Source: JAWLHA01 sp041690535 (GTDB taxonomy: Bacteria; Pseudomonadota; Gammaproteobacteria; Thiohalomonadales; Thiohalomonadaceae). Taken from it: a stretch of 23,660 bases of DNA. Numbering within the stretch: the first letter of the stretch is position 1; every line of letters begins with the position of its first letter. Under the pieces are notes generated by a model. That model saw nothing but the letters and a program-made list of their open reading frames with translations. It was not told where the DNA came from and ran no database searches. Made by a program: the position numbers and the translations under genes. The DNA lies in NCBI GenBank assembly GCA_041690535.1, contig JAWLHA010000062.1:1-23660 (forward strand). The letters are read 5' to 3'. Shown piece after piece: positions 1 through 7,548 of the stretch.

Positions 1-165
1 AGGGTAAACGCATACTTACCCAAAAGCGATGTAAGTCCTTGAAAGCAGGTCGTCGGCCGCATGGACGCGGCCGTCGAGCGTACAGGGATGTATTCACAGG
101 GTACCTGCTTTCAAGGACTTACATCGTTCACAGCACGGCCGTGACGTAATTATGCGTTCACCCTG
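1..165. repeat. Palindromic dispersed repeat, copy 1
   Basis: Bases 27-50 are repeated exactly as the reverse complement at 103-126 (24 bp), and the outer arm near 1-21 pairs imperfectly with 147-165. The whole forms a long interrupted palindrome with a GC-rich middle that itself contains a cggccg-type stem. The first 61 bases recur in direct orientation at 23495-23555 with one difference. Shorter fragments of the same family occur at 9261-9273 and 11420-11462. No open frame with coding character covers it. It is a REP/MITE-like element by structure; I cannot name the family. Confidence 0.8.
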
Positions 166-170
166 AGGCA

Positions 171-295
171 GGTCGACGGCCCAATGGGCGCGGCCATCGC
201 GCGCACAAGGATGTGTTCACAATGAACCTGCTTTCGCGGAGTTACATCGTTCGTGGCACGGCCGTGAGGTCGGCATGCGCTCGCCCTGAGTGGCC
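171..295. repeat. Diverged second copy of the palindromic repeat
   Basis: This stretch follows the order of 45-167 block by block: gcaggtcg, a ggc/gcc-rich middle, a gggatg/aaggatg block followed by gttcac or ttcaca, an acctgctttc-like block, ttacatcgtt, the cacggccgtg palindrome, and a terminal gccctga/accctga. Many substitutions separate the two, so it is an older or differently derived tandem copy. Together with copy 1 it fills the gene-free stretch downstream of orn. I see no gene here. Confidence 0.65.
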
Positions 296-315
296 CCCGA
301 CGACGGGGGCGGGCC

Positions 316-858
316 TCACTTCATCAGGTGCTGGCGGTAATAGCGGAGCTCTTCGATGGAGTCGCGGATGTCTTCGAGGGCGAGATGACTGCTGCCCTTC
401 TTCAGACCCTGGGCCACGCTGGGGTACCAGCGCCTCGCCAGTTCCTTGAGGGTGGAGACGTCGAGGTTGCGGTAGTGGAAGTAGGCCTCGAGCCGGGGCA
501 TGCAGCGCGCCAGAAAGCGGCGATCCTGGCAGATGCTGTTGCCACACATGGGGGACGCTCCGGCGGGGACATGCCGCTCCAGGAAAGCGATGGTGGCCAA
601 CTCCGCCTCCCCTTCCTCGACCGTGCTGGCCCGCACCCGTTGCACCAGGCCGGAGGCGGTATGCTGACGGGTGTTCCACTCGTCCATCCCGGCCAGGATG
701 TCGTCCGGCTGATGAATCGCCAGGACCGGCCCCTCCTCCAGGATGTTCAATTGGGCATCGGTGACGATGGTGGCAATTTCGATGATGAGATCGTTCTGCG
801 TATCGAGCCCGGTCATTTCCAGGTCGATCCAGATGAGGTTGCGGGGATCCTGCGCCAT
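316..858 (-). CDS. orn: Oligoribonuclease (DEDDh 3'-5' exoribonuclease)
   Basis: 180 residues, the usual length of the family. Orn degrades two- to five-nucleotide RNAs, including the pGpG left from c-di-GMP turnover, to mononucleotides in the cytoplasm. The DEDDh catalytic set is visible: D12 and E14 in the WIDLEMTGL motif, D112 in CQDRRF, and H158 with D163 in the HLALEDIRDSI segment. The start at 858 gives the typical MAQDPRNLIWIDLEMTG beginning and has a purine-rich AAGAAGAAAA just upstream. It is divergent from the M48 protease gene, with about 80 bp between the starts. Proximity to rsgA and motAB matches the order known from Pseudomonas. The gene looks intact. Confidence 0.97.
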   Translation of the reverse strand: MAQDPRNLIWIDLEMTGLDTQNDLIIEIATIVTDAQLNILEEGPVLAIHQPDDILAGMDEWNTRQHTASGLVQRVRASTVEEGEAELATIAFLERHVPAGASPMCGNSICQDRRFLARCMPRLEAYFHYRNLDVSTLKELARRWYPSVAQGLKKGSSHLALEDIRDSIEELRYYRQHLMK

Positions 859-940
859 AATTTTCTTCTTCGGTGTGTTAACTTGCGCGGTATATTAACA
901 GAGGCTAACCTGCCGCAACGGGAACTACAATAAGGTGTAC
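859..940. promoter_or_regulatory. Divergent promoter region between orn and the M48 protease gene
   Basis: This 82-bp gap separates two divergent starts and is AT-richer than its surroundings. A good -10-like tatatt lies at 891-896 reading right, and a TAATAT reading left overlaps it. I could not identify convincing -35 boxes for either direction. The AAGGTG at 933-938 is the likely ribosome binding site of the right-hand gene and decides its start at 941. Confidence 0.35.
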
Positions 941-2185
941 ATGCCGACATTCACCGCCATCTTCCTCCTTGTCCTCGCACTCTCCACAGGTATTCACCTG
1001 TGGCTCAACGGCCGCCAACGGCGACATGTGACCAGGAATCGCGCCCAGGTCCCCCCCCAGTTTGCCGACCGCGTGAGCTTGGCGGCCCATCAGAAGGCGG
1101 CGGATTACACGCTGGCGAAGACCCGCTTCGACACGGCACACACCCTCTACGGCGCCACGCTCCTGGTGGTCTGGACCCTCGGTGGGGGCCTGGAGCTTGT
1201 CGATGCCCTGTGGCGGGGCGCCGACCTGGGCCCCATTGCCACCGGGACCGGCTTCATGATCACGGTCTTTCTGGTCGGGAGCCTGCTCGATCTCCCCTTC
1301 ACACTCTACAACACCTTCGGGATCGAGCAGCGTTTCGGCTTCAACCGCTCCACCACCGGGGTCTTCATCGGCGACTTGGCCAAGCAGTATCTGCTGGCCA
1401 TGGCCCTGGGGGCACCGCTCGCCGCGGTGGTGCTGTGGCTGATGCAGGACTCCAGCCCTCTGTGGTGGCTCCATGTCTGGGGCGTGTGGATGCTCTTCAC
1501 CCTGGTGATGGTCTGGGCCTACCCTGCACTCATCGCACCGCTCTTCAACAAGTTCAGCCCCCTCAAGGATCGGGAGTTGGTGCTGCGCATCGAAAAACTC
1601 CTCGACCGGTGCGGATTTCACAGCAAAGGGATCTTCGTCATGGACGGCTCGCGCCGTTCGAGCCACGGCAACGCCTACTTCACCGGGCTCGGCCCGAACA
1701 AGCGCATCGTCTTCTTCGATACGCTGCTCGAGACACTGGGTCCTGATGAGATCGAGGCGGTGTTGGCCCACGAACTGGGTCACTTCCGCCGCCACCATGT
1801 GCGAAAGCGGCTCGCGACCATGATGGGCATCGCCTTCGTGGGGCTGGCCATTCTGGGGTGGCTCATCGAGCAGCCGTGGTTCTATCAGGGCCTGGGCGTC
1901 AGCCACCCCGCCACACATACGGCGTTGATGCTGTTTCTGCTGATCACCCCAGTGTTCACGTTTTTCCTGCAGCCCATCTTCTCACTGACCATGCGCCGCC
2001 ATGAATTCGAGGCGGACGAGTTCGCGGCGGAAAATGCCAGTGCGCGGGATCTCATCCAGGCGTTGGTGAAGCTCTATCGGGACAATGCCTCGACCCTCAC
2101 CCCGGACCCCTGGTACTCCGCCTTCCATCACAGTCACCCGCCGGCGCCGGTGCGGGTGGCTCACCTATCGGCTCGGGCGCGATAG
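941..2185 (+). CDS. M48 family membrane metalloprotease (Ste24-type)
   Basis: 414 residues from ATG 941. A GTG at 935 is in frame but sits inside the AAGGTG ribosome-binding sequence, so the ATG is preferred. The protein begins with a membrane segment (about residues 3-18), has several more hydrophobic segments through about residue 200, and two more around 290-310 and 328-348. The zinc site HELGH is at residues 277-281, and a downstream EADEFA at about 357-362 supplies the third ligand. The NAYFTG motif typical of Ste24/CAAX-protease relatives is at about 244-249. Such bacterial proteins are inner-membrane zinc endopeptidases, presumably in protein quality control; the substrate here is unknown. 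A small cytochrome gene follows after 17 bp. Confidence 0.9.
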   Translation: MPTFTAIFLLVLALSTGIHLWLNGRQRRHVTRNRAQVPPQFADRVSLAAHQKAADYTLAKTRFDTAHTLYGATLLVVWTLGGGLELVDALWRGADLGPIATGTGFMITVFLVGSLLDLPFTLYNTFGIEQRFGFNRSTTGVFIGDLAKQYLLAMALGAPLAAVVLWLMQDSSPLWWLHVWGVWMLFTLVMVWAYPALIAPLFNKFSPLKDRELVLRIEKLLDRCGFHSKGIFVMDGSRRSSHGNAYFTGLGPNKRIVFFDTLLETLGPDEIEAVLAHELGHFRRHHVRKRLATMMGIAFVGLAILGWLIEQPWFYQGLGVSHPATHTALMLFLLITPVFTFFLQPIFSLTMRRHEFEADEFAAENASARDLIQALVKLYRDNASTLTPDPWYSAFHHSHPPAPVRVAHLSARAR

Positions 2186-2202
2186 TTGTTGGAGGTGATC
2201 CC

Positions 2203-2490
2203 ATGCGACTGCTTCTGGTTATCCTGACCTCGCTGGCCACGACGGCCCAGGCGGACGTGGGCCGCGGCCAGCGCTTGCACGAAACGAATTGTCTCGCCTG
2301 CCACGCCGCCATGGTGGGGGGGGACGGCTCCGCGCTCTACACCCGGGCTGAGCGCCGCGTCTCGACCCTCGGGGAACTGCGCCGGCAGGTCAACCGCTGC
2401 AAGGAGAACCTTGGCCTCACCTGGTTCGATGATGAAGTGGAGGACGTGGTCCAATATCTGAGCGGACACTACTACCAATTTCAGGAGTGA
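2203..2490 (+). CDS. Small periplasmic monohaem c-type cytochrome
   Basis: 95 residues. The start has a strong GGAGGTGAT ribosome binding site at 2190-2198. An N-terminal signal peptide (about residues 1-18, ending TAQA) should send it to the periplasm. The haem motif is C30-L-A-C33-H34. After the haem site the only methionine is M37; the C-terminal half has none, so the usual Met-80-type distal ligand is missing. H89, C66 or M37 are the alternatives, or the haem may be five-coordinate. The conserved-looking end (NLGLTWFDDEVEDVVQYL) recalls other small proteobacterial cytochrome c proteins. It probably moves electrons, but the partner is unknown. Stop and next start are 3 bp apart. Confidence 0.87.
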   Translation: MRLLLVILTSLATTAQADVGRGQRLHETNCLACHAAMVGGDGSALYTRAERRVSTLGELRRQVNRCKENLGLTWFDDEVEDVVQYLSGHYYQFQE

Positions 2491-2493
2491 CTC

Positions 2494-2838
2494 ATGTCCG
2501 ACCTGCTCAATCAGCAATGCAAACCCTGTGAAGGCGGCGTGCCGCCCCTCACCCCCACGGAGGTCGAGGCGCTCATGGCTCAGGTCCCCGCCTGGCAGCC
2601 GCTCGATCACTCCGCTATCCAGCGCACCTTCAAGTTCAAGAACTATTACGAGACCATGGCGTTCGTAAGTGCGGTGGCCTGGATCGCCCACCAGCAGGAT
2701 CACCACCCCGAGCTGGAGGTCCATTACAGCCGCTGCGTGGTCCGCTACAGCACCCATGCCGTGGGTGGGCTCTCGCAAAACGACTTCATCTGCGCCGCCC
2801 GTGTTGACGCGCTGCTCAGGCCACCGGAAGCGCAATGA
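2494..2838 (+). CDS. 4a-hydroxytetrahydrobiopterin dehydratase (PCD/DCoH family)
   Basis: 114 residues. The enzyme dehydrates pterin-4a-carbinolamine during pterin-cofactor recycling; in bacteria lacking phenylalanine hydroxylase it may act on other pterins. The family signature is clear: H70-H71-P72 within HQQDHHPELEV, a later catalytic-position histidine at H88 in the YSTHAVGG segment, and D97 in the LSQNDF segment. An AGGAG lies 7 bp before ATG 2494, overlapping the end of the cytochrome gene. No phenylalanine hydroxylase gene (phhA) is in the window, so the name phhB is not assigned. It is probably co-transcribed with the cytochrome and rsgA. Confidence 0.93.
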   Translation: MSDLLNQQCKPCEGGVPPLTPTEVEALMAQVPAWQPLDHSAIQRTFKFKNYYETMAFVSAVAWIAHQQDHHPELEVHYSRCVVRYSTHAVGGLSQNDFICAARVDALLRPPEAQ

Positions 2839-2851
2839 CCGCGGGGAACTG

Positions 2852-3880
2852 ATGGCTGCCCGAAAACTCAATCGCCGACAGGCCTGGCGGGTCCAGAAGA
2901 TCCAGGAGGAGCGGCTGCGCCGAGCCGAACGACGCAACGGACCTCATCCTGAGCCCGAGGGACAAGCCCTCGGACCCGAGCAGAGCGGTACCGTGGTGGC
3001 CAACTTCGGCGCCAGCCTGGCCGTGGAGTCGGCGGACGGGATGGTGCATCGCTGCGCACTGCGCCAGAATCTGGACACCCTGGTGGTCGGCGATCGCGTA
3101 GTCTGGCAAGCCGGCCCGGAGGAGACCGGGGTGGTGGTGGCCCTGACGCCGCGAAGGACCCTGCTGGCCCGCCCGGACGGCAGCGGCGGAGCCAAGCCGC
3201 TGGCCGCCAACATCGATCAAGTGCTCGTCGTCACTGCATCCATCCCCCTCTTCAGCCCCGAGCTGGTCGACCAGTACCTAGTCGCGGCTGAGACCACAGG
3301 AATCGCACCGTTGATCGTGTTCAACAAGGTGGACCTGCTGGATGGCCCCGGACGGCGCCATATCGACACAGCCCTTGCCCCCTACCGCGCCATCGGCTAC
3401 CCCATCATTCACGCCTCCACGGTGGCCCAACACGGCCTCGATGAGCTGCTTGAGGCCCTGAAGGGCAGAACCAGCGTGTTTGCGGGGCAATCCGGCGTGG
3501 GGAAGTCTTCGCTCATCAAGGCGCTTCTGCCCCGGGAGGAGATCGCGGTGGGTGAGATTTCGGCCACTACGGGGCTGGGCCGGCATACGACCAGTGCCGC
3601 GCGCCTCTACCACCTTCCGGGGGGCGGCAACCTCATCGATTCGCCCGGGGTACGTGAGTTCGGTCTCTGGGCAGTGAGCCGTGGCGAGCTGGAGGATGGT
3701 TTCCGGGAATTCCGGCCCCACCTTGGCCACTGCCGATTCAGGGACTGCCGCCACACCTCGGAGCCGGGTTGTGCCATTCTGAAGGCGCTGGCCGAGGGTG
3801 CGATCGCGGAGCAGCGCTACCGGAGTTTCCAGCGGCTTGCCGCAGAGCTGGAGGAGGCGGCGGGGCAGTTCGCCAGGTAA
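2852..3880 (+). CDS. rsgA: Ribosome small subunit-dependent GTPase A
   Basis: 342 residues from ATG 2852, preceded by GGGGA at 2843-2847; this start gives the expected basic N-terminus (MAARKLNRRQ). The frame is open further upstream, but that part overlaps the PCD gene and is not conserved-looking. An OB-fold lies at about 44-100, followed by the circularly permuted GTPase with G4 NKVD (158-161), then G1 GQSGVGKSS (212-220) and G3 DSPG (263-266). The C-terminal zinc site is C294, C299, H301, C307. RsgA assists late 30S assembly and releases RbfA. Its stop is only 4 bp from the convergent motB stop, so no dedicated terminator fits between them. Confidence 0.97.
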   Translation: MAARKLNRRQAWRVQKIQEERLRRAERRNGPHPEPEGQALGPEQSGTVVANFGASLAVESADGMVHRCALRQNLDTLVVGDRVVWQAGPEETGVVVALTPRRTLLARPDGSGGAKPLAANIDQVLVVTASIPLFSPELVDQYLVAAETTGIAPLIVFNKVDLLDGPGRRHIDTALAPYRAIGYPIIHASTVAQHGLDELLEALKGRTSVFAGQSGVGKSSLIKALLPREEIAVGEISATTGLGRHTTSAARLYHLPGGGNLIDSPGVREFGLWAVSRGELEDGFREFRPHLGHCRFRDCRHTSEPGCAILKALAEGAIAEQRYRSFQRLAAELEEAAGQFAR

Positions 3881-3884
3881 GGCG

Positions 3885-4829
3885 CTATTTGCCCCCTGGC
3901 TCGCCGAGTGCGCGGGTGATGGCCCGCCCGACGGAGGAGTCCTCCTTCGCAGGCGTTTGCCCGGTGCGGACCGCGGAGCCCTTCTCTTTCGGCGGCTCGA
4001 CAAGCCCGATAGCCCGCTCGGTGGCTTTGTTGAGCACCACGATACTGATCCGGCGGTTGATGGGATTGTAGGGGTTCTCCTTGTCGAACAGCACGGACGA
4101 CGCGAGCCCGACCACCCTGCCGAACTTGGCGGGCTCCATGCCGCCGTCCTTCAACTCGCGCCGCGCGGCGTTGGCCCGGTCCGCCGAAAGCTCCCAGTTG
4201 CTGTAGTCCCGCCGATAACTGGCATAGGGGGTCGCGTCGGTGTGGCCGGTGACGCTGATGTGGTTGGGTACCTGGTTGATGGTCTTGGCCAGCTCACGGA
4301 GGATGCGCCGCGTGTACCACTTCAGCTCAGCACCGCCCAGGTCGAACATGGGACGGTTCTCCTTGTCCACAATCTGGATGCGCAACCCCTCACTGGTGAT
4401 GTCCAGCAGCAGCTGGTCCTTGAAGTCCTTGAGGGAAGGGCTGCTCTCGATGAGCTCCTTCAGCTCCTCCATGAGGCTGTCCAGGCGCGCCTGGTCCTGG
4501 AGCCGCTCGGCGAGCTCGTCCGCATTGAGATTGAGGCTCTTGAGCGGATCGCCTTCCCCCCGGGGCAACTCCAGGGAGCCGCCCAGTTTGATCATGCTGG
4601 TGCTCGCGCCTCCCGGCCCGGTCAACGCCGTGGGATTTTTGAAGTAGTCGGAGATCCCGTTCTTCTCCTCCTGCGTGGTGGAGCCCAGCAACCACATCAG
4701 AAGGAAAAAGGCCATCATCGCGGTCACGAAGTCGGCATAGGCCACCTTCCAGGCGCCCCCATGGTGCCCATGCACATGCTTCTTGACCTTTTTGATGACA
4801 ATCGGCTGCTTTTTGTCTTCGATGGGCAT
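3885..4829 (-). CDS. motB: Flagellar motor stator protein MotB
   Basis: 314 residues from ATG 4829; the longer open frame upstream overlaps motA and is not MotB-like. MotB anchors the stator to peptidoglycan and forms the ion channel with MotA. The single N-terminal membrane segment (about 27-49) has the sequence type AWKVAYADFVTAMMAFFLLMW with the essential aspartate D33, as in proton-driven MotB. The C-terminal OmpA-like peptidoglycan-binding domain shows the VTGHTDATPY, LSADRANAAR and NRRISIVV motifs. The region before it is charged and probably forms the plug and linker. It starts 14 bp after the motA stop, so the two are one operon. Confidence 0.96.
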   Translation of the reverse strand: MPIEDKKQPIVIKKVKKHVHGHHGGAWKVAYADFVTAMMAFFLLMWLLGSTTQEEKNGISDYFKNPTALTGPGGASTSMIKLGGSLELPRGEGDPLKSLNLNADELAERLQDQARLDSLMEELKELIESSPSLKDFKDQLLLDITSEGLRIQIVDKENRPMFDLGGAELKWYTRRILRELAKTINQVPNHISVTGHTDATPYASYRRDYSNWELSADRANAARRELKDGGMEPAKFGRVVGLASSVLFDKENPYNPINRRISIVVLNKATERAIGLVEPPKEKGSAVRTGQTPAKEDSSVGRAITRALGEPGGK

Positions 4830-4843
4830 GGGTCGGGACAGAC

Positions 4844-5701
4844 CTATTTCTTGCGGTTCTTGATGTGGTCTTCCAGCTCGATGAAGCTCGGGCGCTCCGT
4901 GGAGTAGAGGACCTTTCGACCGAACTCCACGGCGATTTGGGGGGTGTAGCCGTTGAGCGTCGCCATGATGCAGGTCTTGATGCACTCCAACAGCTTGGCC
5001 TCCTCCCGTGCATGGTGGGCCAGGGCCGAACCCATCGGGCCGACGAACCCGTAAGCCAGCAGGATACCCAGGAAGGTGCCCACCAGTGCCGCGGCAATGT
5101 GCTTGCCCAGGATCTCGGGCGGCTCTCCCAGCGATCCCATGGTGATCACCACCCCCATCACCGCGGCAACGATGCCGAATCCGGGAAGACCGTCCGCCAC
5201 GGTGGTAACCGCGCCGCTGGGCAGGGTGGCCTCCTCGTGATGGGTCTCCAGCTCCACATCCATCAGGTTTTCCAGCTCGAAGGGATTCATGCTGCCCCCC
5301 ACCATGAGGCGAAGGTAATCGGTGATGAAGTCCATCACGTGGTGGTTAGCCATGATTTTGGGGTACTTTTTGAATGTTTCGCTCTGCTGGGGCTCCTCGA
5401 CATCATTCTCCAGAGCCATCAACCCCTCCTTGCGCGCCTTGGTGAAGAGGTCGTACATGAGGTTAAGCAGCTCCATGTAGGTCTGCTTGTCGTACTTCGA
5501 GCCCCTGAGCAGGGTGGGCAAGTTCTTCACCACCGCCATGATGATCTTGGGCGGGTTCGCGATCACGAAGGCCCCGAGTGCGCCGCCGGCAATGATGATC
5601 AACTCGTAAGGCTGCCAAAGGGCAAGCAGAATGCCATGGGATAAGACATATCCCCCGATGACGCTGCCCGATACGATGAGAAAACCGATAATCAGTTTCA
5701 T
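4844..5701 (-). CDS. motA: Flagellar motor stator protein MotA
   Basis: 285 residues from ATG 5701, which gives the family N-terminus MKLIIGFLIVSGSVIGGY. Four membrane segments are apparent. The cytoplasmic loop residues R90 and E98, which interact with FliG, and the channel prolines P173 (GLPGFGIVAAVMG) and P222 (GFVGPMG) fall at the same numbers as in E. coli MotA. Together with MotB it makes the torque-generating stator, here of the proton type. A sigma-28-like promoter lies 37-64 bp upstream. The organism should therefore be flagellated, although no other flagellar gene is in the window. Confidence 0.97.
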   Translation of the reverse strand: MKLIIGFLIVSGSVIGGYVLSHGILLALWQPYELIIIAGGALGAFVIANPPKIIMAVVKNLPTLLRGSKYDKQTYMELLNLMYDLFTKARKEGLMALENDVEEPQQSETFKKYPKIMANHHVMDFITDYLRLMVGGSMNPFELENLMDVELETHHEEATLPSGAVTTVADGLPGFGIVAAVMGVVITMGSLGEPPEILGKHIAAALVGTFLGILLAYGFVGPMGSALAHHAREEAKLLECIKTCIMATLNGYTPQIAVEFGRKVLYSTERPSFIELEDHIKNRKK

Positions 5702-5737
5702 CGATGGTCCGAAATCCCCACTAAATGCATTAAGACC

Positions 5738-5765
5738 TAATCGACCGGCTGACACCGATTCTTTA
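5738..5765 (-). promoter_or_regulatory. Candidate sigma-28 (FliA) promoter of motAB
   Basis: Read on the minus strand the sequence is TAAAGAAT, 12 bp, GTCGATTA. The FliA consensus is TAAAGTTT, 11 bp, GCCGATAA; each box matches 6 of 8, with a spacer one base long. A start about 7 bp past the -10 box would give a leader of about 30 bases before motA. Position and gene class support it. Confidence 0.45.
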
Positions 5766-5868
5766 GCCGCAGGTCCCTCCAAAGAGCGAAAATGGTCGCA
5801 TTCCCACCCGGTGCATGCAAGCATTCGCGCCCGTTGCACGGCCGTGACAACCGGGGCACTATTCCCTC

Positions 5869-7317
5869 ATGTATGAAGACAATGCCATCAGCGGTGCCCT
5901 GGACGAGTGGCTCCAGCGTCTGGATCGGATCGAACTGCCGATCTTCGATGCAAGTGCCCTGCAGCTCGTTCGCCTGTGTGGCAACGAAAATGTGCGGGTC
6001 ACGCAACTCTCGGCGTTGGTGGAACGCGACCCCGGGCTCACCCTGCGGCTGTTGCGCTACATCAACGCCCTGGAGCACAAGCGGCTTCGCGCCGAGGTGG
6101 CCACGGTCCAGCATGCCTTGATGATGCTGGGGTTGACCCGTCTGAAAGCGCTGCCCGAGGGGATCCCGCGGGTGGAGCAACTCCAGCCTGCCGACCGGGA
6201 GCAGCTGCTGCAACGCTTCGCGATGGCCTACCACGGGGCCTACCAGGCGAGGGACTGGGCGCAACTGCGCAAGGACATGGAACCCGATGAGGTGTTCATG
6301 GCCACGCTTCTGCACGGGCTTGGCGAGACGCTGCTCTGGCTTCACGCACCGGAGTTGCTGCGGGAGATCCAGGCCCAATCCCACCAGGGCATGGAGCCGG
6401 AGGAGGCACAGTACGTGGTCCTGGGGTTCGGTATCGATCAACTCACCGGCGAGTTGACCCGACGCTGGGGCCTTCCGGCACTCCTCGGCGACAGCCTGCA
6501 CCCTGAAAACGCCCAGAACCCGCGGGTGTTGGGGATCATGCTCGCCACGCAACTCTCCCGGGTGGTTCGGGAGGGGTGGTACAACGAGGCGACCACCCGC
6601 GTCATCGAGCAGGTGGCCAGTTATATTCACCTCGACTTTGGAGAGGCCGCGACGCGCCTGCACCGGAATGCTGTGGAGGCGGTACGGGAGAGCTTGTTTT
6701 ACGGCGCGCCCACCGCCGCGCTCCTCCTGCTCCATCCCGCCGAGCCCGAAGGGGCGCCCGGGCGGTCCCACCTGCCGGGACACCCCCAGCCTGCCGGCAT
6801 GGAGGTGGATTTCTGTCTCGCTCCGCAACTGCAGCTGCTGCGGAGCATCCAGGCCAAGCTGGCCAGCGCCCCCATGGAGCCCAAGGCGGCCATCGACCTG
6901 ACGCTCCAGGGGATGCATGACGGGATCGGGCTGAACCGGGTGGTGTTCGCAATGCTCACGCCGGACCGGGCTCAGCTGCGGGGCCGCTCCATCATCGGGT
7001 CCGACAATGACCCGGTATTCAGCCGCTTCCGCGTGGAGTTAGAGAACGCGCCCCTGTTCAAGCGGCTGCTCGCCAAACCGCAGTCGGTCTGGGTCTCAAG
7101 AAAGAACCGGGAGGTATTCCTTCCGCTGCTCCCCGATGACTTCCTGGAACTGACTGGGACGGAGGACTTCCTCGCCATGTCAGTGTTCGTGCGCAACCGA
7201 CCGGTCGGGATCTTTTACGCTGACCGCCATACCGATGCCTGTGCGCTCGACGCCCACGCCTACATGCGGTTCAAACAGCTGGCGCTGGGGGGGATGAGGG
7301 CGATGGGGCGGGGATAG
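5869..7317 (+). CDS. HDOD-domain regulatory protein with GAF-like C-terminus
   Basis: 482 residues. An HDOD domain covers about residues 15-215 (AAL..LVRLCGNENVRVTQLSALVERDPGLTLRLLRYIN near the start). The place of a catalytic HD pair reads LLHGLGETLL, so nucleotide phosphohydrolase activity is not expected. A proline-rich linker at about 290-310 leads to a C-terminal region (about 315-480) resembling a degenerate GAF-type domain, ending in a typical FYADRHTD-like strand. Such proteins are cytoplasmic scaffolds in c-di-GMP, motility or stress signalling. It is divergent from motA, with a 167-bp shared upstream region. No strong ribosome binding site is seen before ATG 5869. The exact role is unknown. 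Confidence 0.85.
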   Translation: MYEDNAISGALDEWLQRLDRIELPIFDASALQLVRLCGNENVRVTQLSALVERDPGLTLRLLRYINALEHKRLRAEVATVQHALMMLGLTRLKALPEGIPRVEQLQPADREQLLQRFAMAYHGAYQARDWAQLRKDMEPDEVFMATLLHGLGETLLWLHAPELLREIQAQSHQGMEPEEAQYVVLGFGIDQLTGELTRRWGLPALLGDSLHPENAQNPRVLGIMLATQLSRVVREGWYNEATTRVIEQVASYIHLDFGEAATRLHRNAVEAVRESLFYGAPTAALLLLHPAEPEGAPGRSHLPGHPQPAGMEVDFCLAPQLQLLRSIQAKLASAPMEPKAAIDLTLQGMHDGIGLNRVVFAMLTPDRAQLRGRSIIGSDNDPVFSRFRVELENAPLFKRLLAKPQSVWVSRKNREVFLPLLPDDFLELTGTEDFLAMSVFVRNRPVGIFYADRHTDACALDAHAYMRFKQLALGGMRAMGRG

Positions 7318-7394
7318 TTGGTCGTTGGTCGTTGGTCGTTGGTCGTTGGTCGTTGGTCGGTGGTCGGTGGTCGTTGGTCGGTGGTCGGTGGTCG
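7318..7394. repeat. Heptanucleotide tandem array (11 units)
   Basis: Directly after the stop of the HDOD gene come 11 perfect-register heptamers, seven ttggtcg and four gtggtcg, in the order six t-type, two g-type, one t-type, two g-type. The period is not a multiple of three; open frames through it are an effect of the repeat. It is a simple-sequence tract that may vary in length between strains. Confidence 0.92.
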
Positions 7395-7398
7395 GACT

Positions 7399-7425
7399 GG
7401 TGGATGCGCTTCGCTTATCCACCCT
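7399..7425. repeat. 27-bp palindromic intergenic repeat
   Basis: The sequence starts ggtggatgcgct and ends gcttatccaccct. Its reverse complement is present at 9224-9250 with one difference. Its ends (gtggat and atccac) pair, making a hairpin. This gtggatgcgct-cgcttatccac type of short palindrome is, to my knowledge, scattered in intergenic regions of many proteobacteria. From 7426 to 7514 I see no further feature. Confidence 0.75.
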
Positions 7426-7514
7426 CTCCGCCGGTTCGCTGCCCCCCACTTCGGGGCGATCTGGCGGCGATTGGCGACTTTTCGCGTTTTCTGTTCGGTG
7501 CACGTGCACTAGTT

Positions 7515-7527
7515 ACCAGGAAAACGC
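7515..7527. repeat. Left 13-bp inverted repeat bounding the 81-bp array
   Basis: accaggaaaacgc here is the exact reverse complement of gcgttttcctggt at 8145-8157. The two copies lie just outside the first and last array units. No obvious target-site duplication flanks them. Confidence 0.7.
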
Positions 7528-7548
7528 TATTCAAATCCGCTTTCTGGG

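Noticed and set aside
905..1918. 337-codon frame antisense to the M48 protease gene
   Set aside because: It is a GC-rich shadow of a gene with clear HExxH and membrane features on the other strand. The product is low-complexity and has no recognisable domain.
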